Assembly: GCA_003695505.1 (NCBI GenBank)
Contig: RFIY01000116.1
Span: 1-10,227 of the forward strand
Reading direction: 5' to 3'
Length of the DNA stretch: 10,227 nucleotides
From: Candidatus Dadabacteria bacterium
GTDB lineage: Bacteria; J088
The notes below the pieces were generated by a model. The model was not told the origin of the DNA, searched no databases, and was given only the letters and a program-made list of their open reading frames with translations. This document shows positions 1-9,381 of this stretch, in pieces. How positions within the stretch are numbered: the first letter of the stretch is position 1; each line of letters opens with the position of its first letter. A program made the position numbers and the translations under genes.

Positions 1-458
1 GGCGACTCGACTTTCGCGATGTCCTGTACCGATTCGATGACCTTCTGCAATATCTTTTCTCCAAGTTCCGGGTGCGCGATTTCACGACCCCGGAAAAATA
101 CATTCAGTTTGACCTTGTCTCCCTCAGCCAGGAAGCGGCGAATGTGCCGCACCTTGGTCTCGAGGTCGTGCTTGTCGGTCTGCGGGCGCAACTTGACTTC
201 TTTGACAGTAATCGTCTGTTGCTTCTTGCGGGCTTCCTGAGACTTCTTTTTCTGTTGATACTTGAATTTTCCGAAGTCCATCAGCCGGCACACCGGCGGC
301 GTCGCGTTTGGCGCGACCTCGACCAGGTCGAGACCCTTTTCTTGCGCTGCTTCCATAGCTTTGGCGATATCCATAATGCCAAGCTGGCCGCCTTCGTCGT
401 CGACAACGCGTACGCTGCGGGCCCGAATCTGGCCGTTTACACGGTATTGATCTGCGAT
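1..458 (-). CDS. infC: Translation initiation factor IF-3, C-terminus cut by window edge
   Basis: IF-3 binds the 30S subunit, prevents premature joining of 50S and proofreads the start codon and initiator tRNA. About 152 residues are visible; by comparison with the usual 170-180, roughly 20 C-terminal residues lie beyond position 1. The N-domain has the family pattern VNGQIRARSVRVVDDEG followed by LGIMDIAKAMEAAQEKGLDL, then the signature around CRLMDFGKFKYQQ. The lysine-rich linker and a C-domain with VKEVKLRP and FFRGREIAH follow. The start is taken as ATC at 458-456: an in-frame TGA lies at 473-471, there is no ATG, GTG or TTG between the two, and AAGGAG sits 7 bases upstream. E. coli infC uses AUU and represses its own translation through this poor codon; the same autoregulation is inferred here. 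thrS, often upstream in other bacteria, is absent; the neighbour is an unrelated lipoprotein gene. The usual partners rpmI and rplT would lie outside the window. The family call is very secure. Confidence 0.96.
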   Translation of the reverse strand, partial: MADQYRVNGQIRARSVRVVDDEGGQLGIMDIAKAMEAAQEKGLDLVEVAPNATPPVCRLMDFGKFKYQQKKKSQEARKKQQTITVKEVKLRPQTDKHDLETKVRHIRRFLAEGDKVKLNVFFRGREIAHPELGEKILQKVIESVQDIAKVES

Positions 459-471
459 GGCAAAACTCCTT
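456..471 (-). promoter_or_regulatory. infC: Ribosome binding site and ATC start codon of infC
   Basis: AAGGAG at 471-466, a 7-base spacer, then ATC at 458-456. This site decides the start. The frame is closed upstream by TGA at 473-471, and the following codons read ADQYRVNGQIR, which matches where IF-3 proteins normally begin. An ATG at 504 lies in a different frame and encodes nothing IF-3-like. Confidence 0.85.
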
Positions 472-571
472 CACACCCGATGCGCTGCGGCACGCGGGCG
501 CCATGGTTTACAACAACCTGCCAACAGGGACAATTCGGGGCGGACCGCCCGCCAAGCCGAACAAATAAACT

Positions 572-600
572 ATTATGGCATAAGTCGGCAAATCGGTCAC
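572..600 (-). promoter_or_regulatory. Predicted sigma70-type promoter of infC
   Basis: On the minus strand, GTGACC (600-595, 4 of 6 to TTGACA) is followed by a 17-base spacer and CATAAT (577-572, 5 of 6 to TATAAT). TG is placed one base before the -10, giving an extended -10 element. The predicted start near 565 would leave a leader of about 107 bases before the ATC codon. It is the only A/T-rich stretch in this gap. It would let infC be transcribed independently of the lipoprotein gene upstream. Prediction only. Confidence 0.6.
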
Positions 601-630
601 GCGGGGCGATGCGTGCGCCTGCCGGAGCGA

Positions 631-656
631 GCCGCTGGATGCAGCGGCAAGCATCC
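631..656 (-). repeat. Overlapping inverted repeats forming two alternative hairpins
   Basis: Just past the lipoprotein stop codon, GCCGCT (631-636) pairs with AGCGGC (643-648) around a 6-base loop. GGATGC (637-642), which is that loop, pairs instead with GCATCC (651-656) around an 8-base loop. The two stems exclude each other. No T-tract follows on the minus strand, so this is not a standard intrinsic terminator. It may be a weak terminator, an RNA 3'-end stabiliser, or chance in GC-rich DNA. Confidence 0.4.
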
Positions 657-659
657 GCT

Positions 660-2222
660 TCAGGGGGTGGTCCAGCGCATCAGGATCAGCTCGGCGGCTT
701 TCGCGCGCACCGAAAAATCGGGGCTGAGCGGGAAGTCCATCGGCCAGTAGCCAAACGGCAGCACTGCCAGTACCTCGGGGGTGGTCGCGGCCGCAGCCAT
801 GAACGCATGCATCACCCGGGCCTGATCGGTATCGGAATACTGCCAGGTTCCCTGCTGCCATTCGTCCTCGCCATCGTACACCGCATTCTGCAGGTTGACC
901 GAGTAGAAACTGGTGCCGCGCCACGATCGGGCGACCGACGCGTAGCTCGGCTCGACCGTGATCGGCAGACTGTGCAACCGCGCGACGGCGACGACGGGGG
1001 CAAGCAACCCGGAGGCTGCGTCGGCAAGCTGCTCGTCGGTCGGACTGGCATCGGGGACGAGCTGGCCAGAGATCTGGTAGCTGATGAAGTCGATGGCGTC
1101 CCAGAAGCTGATCGCGGTGGTTGCGGGGATGACATAGCTGGTTCCGCCTGCGTCGGAAAACTGCCAGATGTTGATGCCGACCTGACCCGGAAAGACATTG
1201 CGAACGGCCTGCAACAGGGAGCGCCAGTGGCTGTCTGCATTCGGATCCGGTGGGTCGTTGTGCAGTCCGTCAGGGTAGAACGCGTAGAAACGTGCCCCGT
1301 TGGCCGCCGCGATTTTGGCGTGGTGGACGTGCATCGCCGTCAGCGTGCTGAACCAGGCATCCCACCAGCTGGCCGGACGGCTGCCGATATTGTAGCCCTT
1401 CGGATGCACCTGTGGCTGCATGATCACATCGATGCCTGCGTCGGCCAGCGATCGCACTTGCGCGGCAAGCTTGTCGTCCGGATAATTCGGGTTTTCGTCA
1501 ATCAGATTGTCGATTTCAGGAACGGGGTCGAGTGTCGAGACCTGCCACGGCGGCGACAGCAATGCGTAGCGAAAACCGCGGTCATGCAGGCGGTTCGCAG
1601 TCGCGGTCAGCGTCAGCGCGAACGCGGGCTCCCAGAGGTCGGCCAGATACGCGCCGATACTCAGGCCAGCGCCCGTCGTCCGCGGACTGATTGGCCCGGC
1701 CGTCAAGGATGGAACGGTGGTTGGCCAGGTGCCACTGGCCGGGAACCAGCGCCAGCGCGTGATGGTGTCTGTCTGCGTGGTGCCCGCCGAAAAGCTGACG
1801 CTGCGGCCGTACTGGCTCCAGAAGTAGTCATTGCGATCTGGTTCCAGATATTCGGCACCGGGAAAATTGAACTGGTTGCGTGTGTAGCGATAGCGAACGG
1901 CGCCGGGCTCGGTCTGTGCGGTCACGGTGGCCGTGAATACGCCCGGCGCCGCTTCCTGCATCGGGACGGGAATGTTGCCCTGCAGCCAGAGGGTGATCTC
2001 GTCCTCGGGTGGCGTATTGGCCGGAACGTTGACTCGAAACAGCATCCCACCGGACAAACCGCCCGCGGTGGTGCTCGTCGCATCGTCGCTGGCGGATTGA
2101 TCGCTCGCGGCGTCGGAGCTGCCGCTCGTGGCGTCATTCCCGCCGCTGCAGGCAGCGATGGCCAGCATCAGTGCCGTTGCGGAGAAAAACCAGAAATGTT
2201 TTCGGAAGGGGGCATGCTGCAT
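660..2222 (-). CDS. Lipoprotein with carbohydrate-binding-like module and glycoside-hydrolase-like TIM barrel
   Basis: A 520-residue protein exported and lipidated: basic n-region (R7, K8), hydrophobic core from about residue 10, and lipobox I-A-A-C with Cys25. Serine at +2 rather than aspartate suggests sorting to the outer membrane. Residues 26-55 are a Ser/Asp/Ala linker. Residues about 58-157 (FRVNVPANT, VRYRYTR) resemble starch-binding CBM20-like beta-sandwich modules. Residues about 185-518 look like a clan-A-type TIM barrel such as GH113: GFRYALLSPPWQ, IDVIMQPQVHP, WRSLLQAVRNVFPG, IDFISYQ, ITVEPSYAS, then GYWPMDFP. Glu424 in VEPSY fits the strand-7 nucleophile, but the strand-4 Asn-Glu expected for the general acid is not seen; the region reads FYAFYPDGLHND. 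Substrate and activity are therefore open, and a binding-only role is possible. The start is supported by GGAGG five bases upstream of the ATG. An ANR/FNR-like box lies upstream. Lipoprotein status is strong, the hydrolase fold moderate, the CBM tentative. Confidence 0.8.
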   Translation of the reverse strand: MQHAPFRKHFWFFSATALMLAIAACSGGNDATSGSSDAASDQSASDDATSTTAGGLSGGMLFRVNVPANTPPEDEITLWLQGNIPVPMQEAAPGVFTATVTAQTEPGAVRYRYTRNQFNFPGAEYLEPDRNDYFWSQYGRSVSFSAGTTQTDTITRWRWFPASGTWPTTVPSLTAGPISPRTTGAGLSIGAYLADLWEPAFALTLTATANRLHDRGFRYALLSPPWQVSTLDPVPEIDNLIDENPNYPDDKLAAQVRSLADAGIDVIMQPQVHPKGYNIGSRPASWWDAWFSTLTAMHVHHAKIAAANGARFYAFYPDGLHNDPPDPNADSHWRSLLQAVRNVFPGQVGINIWQFSDAGGTSYVIPATTAISFWDAIDFISYQISGQLVPDASPTDEQLADAASGLLAPVVAVARLHSLPITVEPSYASVARSWRGTSFYSVNLQNAVYDGEDEWQQGTWQYSDTDQARVMHAFMAAAATTPEVLAVLPFGYWPMDFPLSPDFSVRAKAAELILMRWTTP

Positions 2223-2227
2223 CGGGG

Positions 2228-2232
2228 CCTCC
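2228..2232 (-). promoter_or_regulatory. Shine-Dalgarno site of the lipoprotein gene
   Basis: GGAGG with a 5-base spacer before the ATG at 2222. It fixes the start so that the protein begins with a proper lipoprotein signal peptide. Confidence 0.75.
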
Positions 2233-2256
2233 GTGACGAGAAACCATCATCCCCAT

Positions 2257-2298
2257 ATTGTCCGCGGAATGCTGCCGGATTTCATTGACCTGGATCAA
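2257..2298 (-). promoter_or_regulatory. ANR/FNR-type box and promoter of the lipoprotein gene
   Basis: On the minus strand TTGATCCAGGTCAA (2298-2285) matches the FNR/ANR consensus TTGAT-N4-ATCAA at 9 of 10 defined bases. GACAAT (2262-2257, 4 of 6 to TATAAT) is a plausible -10, which places transcription start near 2250. The box centre (2291.5) then lies at -41.5, the standard class II activation position for FNR/CRP-family activators. The leader would be about 28 bases and includes the GGAGG site. The box is 22 bases past the uvrA stop codon, in intergenic DNA. Binding by ANR, FNR or DNR is inferred from pattern and spacing. Confidence 0.6.
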
Positions 2299-2320
2299 AC
2301 TGGAACGCTGTCCAGCCTGC

Positions 2321-5215
2321 TCACATTCGGTCGGCGGCAAGCAGCGGGCGCAGCCACTGTCCGGTCAGCGATTCGCTGTTCGCGGCGACCTGCTCGGGCG
2401 TGCCGGCCGCGACGATGCGGCCGCCGTTGGCGCCACCGCCGGGGCCGAGGTCGATCACCCAGTCGGCCGCCTTGACGACATCCATGTGGTGCTCGATGAC
2501 GACGACCGTGCTGCCCTGGCTGGCGAGGCGCTGTAGTACTTCGAGCAATTTCCGCACGTCTTCGATATGCAGACCGGTCGTGGGTTCATCGAGGATGTAG
2601 AGCGTGTCGCCGGTCGCCTTGCGGGTCAGCTCCCTTGCCAGCTTGATCCGCTGCGCCTCGCCGCCGCTGAGTGTCGTTGCCGGCTGGCCCAGTTGCAGAT
2701 AGCCGAGGCCGACTTCGTTGAGCAGCGACAGCTTGCGGTGCAGGACCGGAATCGCTGCAAAGAATTCCGCAGCCTCTTCGATCGTCATGTCGAGGACTTC
2801 GCTGATGTTCTTGCCCTTGTAGCGGATTTCCAGCGTCTCGCGGTTGTAGCGATGACCACGGCACTGTTCGCAGGTCACGAATACGTCGGGCAGAAAATGC
2901 ATTTCGATCTTGACGACACCGGCGCCTTCGCACGCCTCGCAGCGGCCGCCACGGACATTGAAGCTGAAGCGTCCGGCCGCGTAGCCGCGGGCGCGACTCT
3001 CCGGTACCGATGCGAACAACTGACGGATCGGTGTGAACAGGTCCACATATGTCGCCGGATTCGAGCGCGGTGTGCGTCCGATTGGGGCCTGGTCGATGTC
3101 GATGACTTTCTTGAAGTGCTCCAGTCCGCTGATCGCGTCGAGCTGCCCGACGGCCTTGTGGGTCTTGTGCAGGCGGTTGTGCATCGCCGGGTAGAGCGTG
3201 TCGAGGACGAGTGTCGACTTGCCCGAACCGCTGACGCCGGTCACCGCGACCAGGCAACCGACGGGGATGTCGACATCGACGTTCCGGAGGTTGTGCGCCG
3301 CCGCGCCACGAATCTGAATCCAGTCGCAGGGCTCCCGGCGACGGCCGGGAATCGGAATCGACTTGCGGCCGGAGAGGTACGCACCGGTCAGCGAGGTCTT
3401 ACTCTGTTCGATTGCATCGGGCGGTCCCTGCGCGATGACCTGGCCACCGTGGCGCCCCGCGCCCGGCCCCAGATCGACGATCCAGTCGGCGGCGCGGATC
3501 GTCGCTTCGTCATGCTCGACGACGAGGACCGAGTTGCCGCGATCTCGCAGGCGCAGCAGTGTGCGCAGCAACCGGTCGTGGTCGGCGGGGTGCAGGCCGA
3601 TCGATGGTTCGTCGAGGATGTAGAGGACGCCGGTCAGGGCGTTGCCGAGCTGCGTGGCCAACCGAATGCGCTGCTCTTCGCCGCCGCTGAGCGTGGCGGC
3701 CTTGCGGCTGAGCGTCAGATACCCGAGTCCGACATCGATCAGGAAGCGCAGCCGCTCGCGGACTTCGGCCAGCGCCCGTTCGGCTACCTTGCGGTCGCGT
3801 TCGCCGAGCGTCAGCGTCTCGATCCAGGCCGAGGCGTCGCCAATCGTCATCGCGGTGACCTCGGCAATGTTGTGCTGGCCGATGCGCACGGCAAGGATTT
3901 CGGGCCGCAGTCCGGAGCCGTTGCAGCTCGGACAGGGCTGGTCGGTCATGTACTGTTCGAGTTCCTCCCGCACCGCGGCGCTTTCGGTATCTCGGTAGCG
4001 TTCTTCGAGCATCGGGATGATGCCGGGGAACCGCTTCTTGAACGAGTAGCGGCTGCGCCCGTTTTTGCTGCGCAGTGAAATTTCGATATCGACCGGTTCG
4101 TTCGCGGGCGGACCGTACAACAGGATCTTCTGCAATTCCGGTTCGAGTGAGCCGAACGAGCGGTCGAGACGAAAATCGAAACGGTCAGACAGCCCTTGCA
4201 GGAGCTGGTCGATGTAGGTGCGGCGACGGCCGGCCCACGGTGCAATCGCGCCATCTGCGATTGGCCGGTCCGGGTCGGGCACAACCAGCCGTGCATCAAA
4301 CACGCGCAGGATGCCGATGCCGTGGCAATCCGGGCAGGCGCCCTGTGGCGCGTTGAAACTGAACGCACGCGGCTCCAGCTCCGGAAAGCTGATGCCGCAG
4401 TCGGCGCAGCCGTGCGCCTCGCTCATCAGCATCGGCTCGTGCTCGCCGCTGAGCGGCACGATCCGCACCAGCCCCTCGGCCTGCTGCAGGGCGCTTTCGA
4501 TGCTGCTGGCGAGCCGGCTGCGGATGCCCTCGCGGATGACGAGCCGGTCGATGACCAGATCGATGTCGTGGGGGCGCTTGCGGTCCAGGTCGATCGGATC
4601 TTCGAGCAGGTGTTGCTCGCCGTCGATCTCGACGCGGGCGAATCCTTCGCGGCGCAGCCGGTCGAACAGCTCACGGTATTCGCCCTTGCGGCCGCGCACG
4701 ATGGGTGCGTTGATCGTGATGCGGGAGCGTTCGGGCAACTGCAGGACCGCATCGACCATCTGATCGACGGTCCAGCGCTCGATCGGTTTGCCGCAGCCAG
4801 GACAATACGGTGTGCCGATGCGTGCGAACAGCACCCGCAGATAGTCGTAGACCTCGGTGACCGTCCCGACGGTGCTGCGTGGGGTCCGGCCCGAATTGCG
4901 CTGCTCGATGCTGATCGCCGGGCTGAGGCCTTCGATCGACTCGACATCGGGCTTGTCCATCTGGTCCAGGAACTGCCGCGCGTACGCGCTCAAGCTTTCG
5001 ACGTAGCGGCGCTGTCCTTCGGCGTAGAGCGTGTCAAAGGCCAGCGTCGACTTGCCGCTGCCACTGAGGCCCGTGATGACGACCAGCCGGTTGCGCGGCA
5101 GGTCGACATCGACGTTTTTCAGGTTGTGCATCCGCGCGCCACGCACGCGAATGTGCGATGGCCCACTGCTGTCCGGCAGGGCCGTTGTCGTGTCGTGTTC
5201 GGTGGAATGCGCCAT
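2321..5215 (-). CDS. uvrA: UvrABC excinuclease subunit A
   Basis: UvrA is the ATP-dependent damage sensor of nucleotide excision repair; it scans DNA with UvrB and loads UvrB at lesions. The protein has 964 residues, slightly longer than the usual ~940 because of about 20 extra N-terminal residues. It has two ABC ATPase modules: Walker [10 protein letters not shown] (49-57), signature LSGGE (509-513) and Walker B ILDEPS (533-538); then GVSGSGKST (660-668), LSGGE (849-853) and ILDEPT (874-879). Cys pairs 270/273 with 294/297 form the first zinc module. C759, C762, C782 and C785 form the second zinc finger, needed for damage-specific binding in E. coli UvrA. All key residues are present, so it should be functional. 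The ATG at 5215 is the first start after an in-frame TGA, but no Shine-Dalgarno site precedes it. No LexA box was seen upstream. It is divergent from the HPF-like gene, and the lipoprotein gene follows 98 bases downstream on the same strand. Confidence 0.98.
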   Translation of the reverse strand: MAHSTEHDTTTALPDSSGPSHIRVRGARMHNLKNVDVDLPRNRLVVITGLSGSGKSTLAFDTLYAEGQRRYVESLSAYARQFLDQMDKPDVESIEGLSPAISIEQRNSGRTPRSTVGTVTEVYDYLRVLFARIGTPYCPGCGKPIERWTVDQMVDAVLQLPERSRITINAPIVRGRKGEYRELFDRLRREGFARVEIDGEQHLLEDPIDLDRKRPHDIDLVIDRLVIREGIRSRLASSIESALQQAEGLVRIVPLSGEHEPMLMSEAHGCADCGISFPELEPRAFSFNAPQGACPDCHGIGILRVFDARLVVPDPDRPIADGAIAPWAGRRRTYIDQLLQGLSDRFDFRLDRSFGSLEPELQKILLYGPPANEPVDIEISLRSKNGRSRYSFKKRFPGIIPMLEERYRDTESAAVREELEQYMTDQPCPSCNGSGLRPEILAVRIGQHNIAEVTAMTIGDASAWIETLTLGERDRKVAERALAEVRERLRFLIDVGLGYLTLSRKAATLSGGEEQRIRLATQLGNALTGVLYILDEPSIGLHPADHDRLLRTLLRLRDRGNSVLVVEHDEATIRAADWIVDLGPGAGRHGGQVIAQGPPDAIEQSKTSLTGAYLSGRKSIPIPGRRREPCDWIQIRGAAAHNLRNVDVDIPVGCLVAVTGVSGSGKSTLVLDTLYPAMHNRLHKTHKAVGQLDAISGLEHFKKVIDIDQAPIGRTPRSNPATYVDLFTPIRQLFASVPESRARGYAAGRFSFNVRGGRCEACEGAGVVKIEMHFLPDVFVTCEQCRGHRYNRETLEIRYKGKNISEVLDMTIEEAAEFFAAIPVLHRKLSLLNEVGLGYLQLGQPATTLSGGEAQRIKLARELTRKATGDTLYILDEPTTGLHIEDVRKLLEVLQRLASQGSTVVVIEHHMDVVKAADWVIDLGPGGGANGGRIVAAGTPEQVAANSESLTGQWLRPLLAADRM

Positions 5216-5223
5216 AACCGTTC

Positions 5224-5229
5224 ATCGTA
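5224..5229 (-). promoter_or_regulatory. -10-like hexamer close to the uvrA start codon
   Basis: TACGAT (4 of 6 to TATAAT) on the minus strand, with its last base nine positions before the A of the uvrA ATG. A matching -35 is weak (TGCACG at 5252-5247). If used, the transcript would start at or within a few bases of the ATG, which would explain the lack of a ribosome binding site. Low-confidence prediction. Confidence 0.3.
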
Positions 5230-5269
5230 CCGGAGTCGGTTGGGCGCGTGCAGGGCCGAGCGTGATCGC

Positions 5270-5297
5270 TTGACGCCGCGTTGTTGGTGTGTACGTT
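5270..5297 (+). promoter_or_regulatory. Possible promoter of the HPF-like gene
   Basis: TTGACG (5270-5275, 5 of 6 to TTGACA), a 16-base spacer, then TACGTT (5292-5297, 3 of 6). The -35 is good but the -10 poor, so the exact promoter is uncertain. It would give a leader of about 50 bases that includes the AAGGTGG ribosome binding site. Confidence 0.3.
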
Positions 5298-5354
5298 TTT
5301 GATGCGAAGCGGAGCGAATCTGGAACCAGCCGAGAAACGTAAAGGTGGACACAA

Positions 5355-7918
<2,564 letters not shown>

Positions 7919-7967
7919 ATCCAGGGCGATCCGACGATCCGCGGCGCGAGGGCACGCCACAAACTCG

Positions 7968-8912
7968 TTAGCGCGGAGTGGCGCTGCCCGTCAGGCTGGT
8001 TGCCTCGCCGGAAGACATCGCGCGCGCAGGCGTCTGTGGCGATGCGGCCCGCGTGGCAAGCCACAGACCAACCAGCGTCGCGGTCGCGGCAGGGGGCAGT
8101 CGCGACGACAATGGCTCTGCCAGAATCAGAATTCCCATTGCCGCTGCGATGACAGGCACGGTCAGTTGTACGGTCGCGGCAATGGTACGGCTGAGGCGAG
8201 GTAGCACCGCATACCAGAGCGCATAGCCGAGCGCGGAGGTCAGCGCGCCGGACGCGACAGCGTACATTGCCCCGGTCGGATACACGGATCGGAGTTGGGG
8301 CGCGGCGAGCACCAGTGCCGGTACGGCCGCGATGGCAAAACTGGCCGTTGTCGTGACGAGCGGTGGTTCACGGCTGGTGCGTCCGGCCAGCGAATAGAAC
8401 CCCCAGGCCAGGCCGGATCCGGCCATGGTCAGGACGCCGGACACAGAAACACGAGCCTGGCCTGGCCACAGCAGCCAGCTCACGGCTGCCGCAGCAAGCC
8501 CGATCCCGGCCGTTCGTTGGCGGCCAAAATGTTCTCCGCGCAAACGAGCGGCACCAAGCATGGTCAACTGTACGGCTGCGAACAATACCAGAGCGCCCGT
8601 CGCTGTATCGATCTCCATATATGCCCGCGAGAAACAGGCGGCGTACACGAGCAACATCAGCCCCGTCCAGAGGTGGACGCGACGAAGCCGGAACCGTCCG
8701 CCCCTGGAGGCGAGAAGCAGGATCAGCGTGATGGCGCCGGAGCAAAGCCGGATGGCCGTAAATGCGTCGGCGCCGATCTGGCCAGACAACAGGCCGGCCC
8801 TTGCCAGCAGCGAATTGCCGGCAAAGGCCGTCATCACGATGGCCGTGAGGGCGATAACTCGTGGATCCGCCACGTTACTGGCCGCGTTCCCCGAGCAGCC
8901 AGCGGATGACAT
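7968..8912 (-). CDS. DMT superfamily (EamA-type) transporter
   Basis: An inner-membrane protein of 314 residues with about ten predicted helices (roughly 19-38, 49-69, 79-99, 104-122, 131-148, 157-176, 186-204, 212-236, 244-264, 271-288). This is the usual arrangement of two five-helix EamA repeats. The second repeat shows YALWYAVLPRLSRTIAATVQ followed by VPVIAAAMGILILAEPLS, the conserved helix 8-9 region of the family, including the Pro and the Glu that ends helix 9. Members export amino acids and other metabolites or take up small solutes; the substrate cannot be read from sequence. A polar tail of about 25 residues rich in Ser, Thr and Ala follows the last helix. The ATG at 8912 overlaps the upstream membrane-protein gene by 38 bases. 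A GTG at 8873, two bases past that gene's TAA, would give a 301-residue protein with the first helix intact. Neither has a strong ribosome binding site. Translational coupling is likely. Confidence 0.88.
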   Translation of the reverse strand: MSSAGCSGNAASNVADPRVIALTAIVMTAFAGNSLLARAGLLSGQIGADAFTAIRLCSGAITLILLLASRGGRFRLRRVHLWTGLMLLVYAACFSRAYMEIDTATGALVLFAAVQLTMLGAARLRGEHFGRQRTAGIGLAAAAVSWLLWPGQARVSVSGVLTMAGSGLAWGFYSLAGRTSREPPLVTTTASFAIAAVPALVLAAPQLRSVYPTGAMYAVASGALTSALGYALWYAVLPRLSRTIAATVQLTVPVIAAAMGILILAEPLSSRLPPAATATLVGLWLATRAASPQTPARAMSSGEATSLTGSATPR

Positions 8913-9273
8913 CCGAATAATCCAGGATCAGCGAGATGCCATCCGTCCAGAGCAGTGTGACCAGCCAGGTACGGTAACGTTGTGGAGCGTCTGGTCCGAG
9001 ATAGCGCCATTCACGCCAGGCGAGCACCCACAGCGGCGTCCAGAATATGACATGCGGCAGGCCAAGCAGTCGCACCCAGCCAACAACTGCGTGAAGTGCG
9101 GCCATCGCCACCATCGCGGCAAAGAACAGGGCGAAGGCGACGCGGGGAAACCGTGCTTTCCAGAAGGCCAGCGCGGCAAAATTGACGACGCCGAGCCAGC
9201 ATACCCAGATGATCAACCAGGCGGGCTGGGCAAACATATCGACCAGAAAGGCGATGCCGGGAAGGTTGGACAC
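8875..9273 (-). CDS. Small integral membrane protein of unknown function
   Basis: 132 residues with about four hydrophobic segments (roughly 17-38, 44-70, 73-86, 101-118), so an inner-membrane protein. I do not recognise a named family. Visible traits are many Trp residues, HVIFWTPLWVLAWREWR across the third segment and loop, and an acidic cluster after the fourth helix in DYSDVIRWLLG (D118, D121). The start is GTG at 9273, with AGGGT a few bases upstream as a modest ribosome binding site; an internal ATG at 9237 would remove 12 residues and keep all helices. A weak promoter-like pair (ACGACA at 9322-9317, 18 bases, CACAAT at 9298-9293) lies upstream on the same strand. It overlaps the start of the transporter gene, so the two probably form one transcript. 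Coding status is supported by the ordered helices, the sensible reading frame and the overlap; function is unknown. Confidence 0.75.
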   Translation of the reverse strand: MSNLPGIAFLVDMFAQPAWLIIWVCWLGVVNFAALAFWKARFPRVAFALFFAAMVAMAALHAVVGWVRLLGLPHVIFWTPLWVLAWREWRYLGPDAPQRYRTWLVTLLWTDGISLILDYSDVIRWLLGERGQ

Positions 9274-9381
9274 AGGACCCTGCCTTCATTCCATTGTGTA
9301 TGCGGAAATGCAGGTGTGTCGTGCCATCGCCCGCGATCTTACCGGATGTGTTCCGACCGGCCGCGAAACGCGCCGAGGCGC

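Noticed and set aside
72-2288. 738-codon open frame on the plus strand opposite infC and the lipoprotein gene
   Set aside because: It is antisense to two recognisable genes with good starts, its translation has no domain-like pattern, and it is low-complexity Arg/Gly/Ala typical of an antisense frame in high-GC DNA.
2299-2315. Possible terminator after uvrA (CTGGA, 6-base loop, TCCAG, TTT)
   Set aside because: The stem is only five base pairs and the T run three bases; it also runs directly into the ANR/FNR-like box, so I do not call it a terminator.
2567-5302. Long plus-strand open frames opposite uvrA (503 and 368 codons)
   Set aside because: They are antisense shadows of uvrA: the minus strand encodes every UvrA motif without interruption, and the plus-strand products show no recognisable features.
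5216-5354. LexA (SOS) box for uvrA in the divergent intergenic region
   Set aside because: No CTGT-N8-ACAG or close variant was found on either strand.
7919-7967. Bidirectional terminator between converging ligA and the transporter gene
   Set aside because: No stem followed by a T-tract is visible in either direction in these 49 bases.
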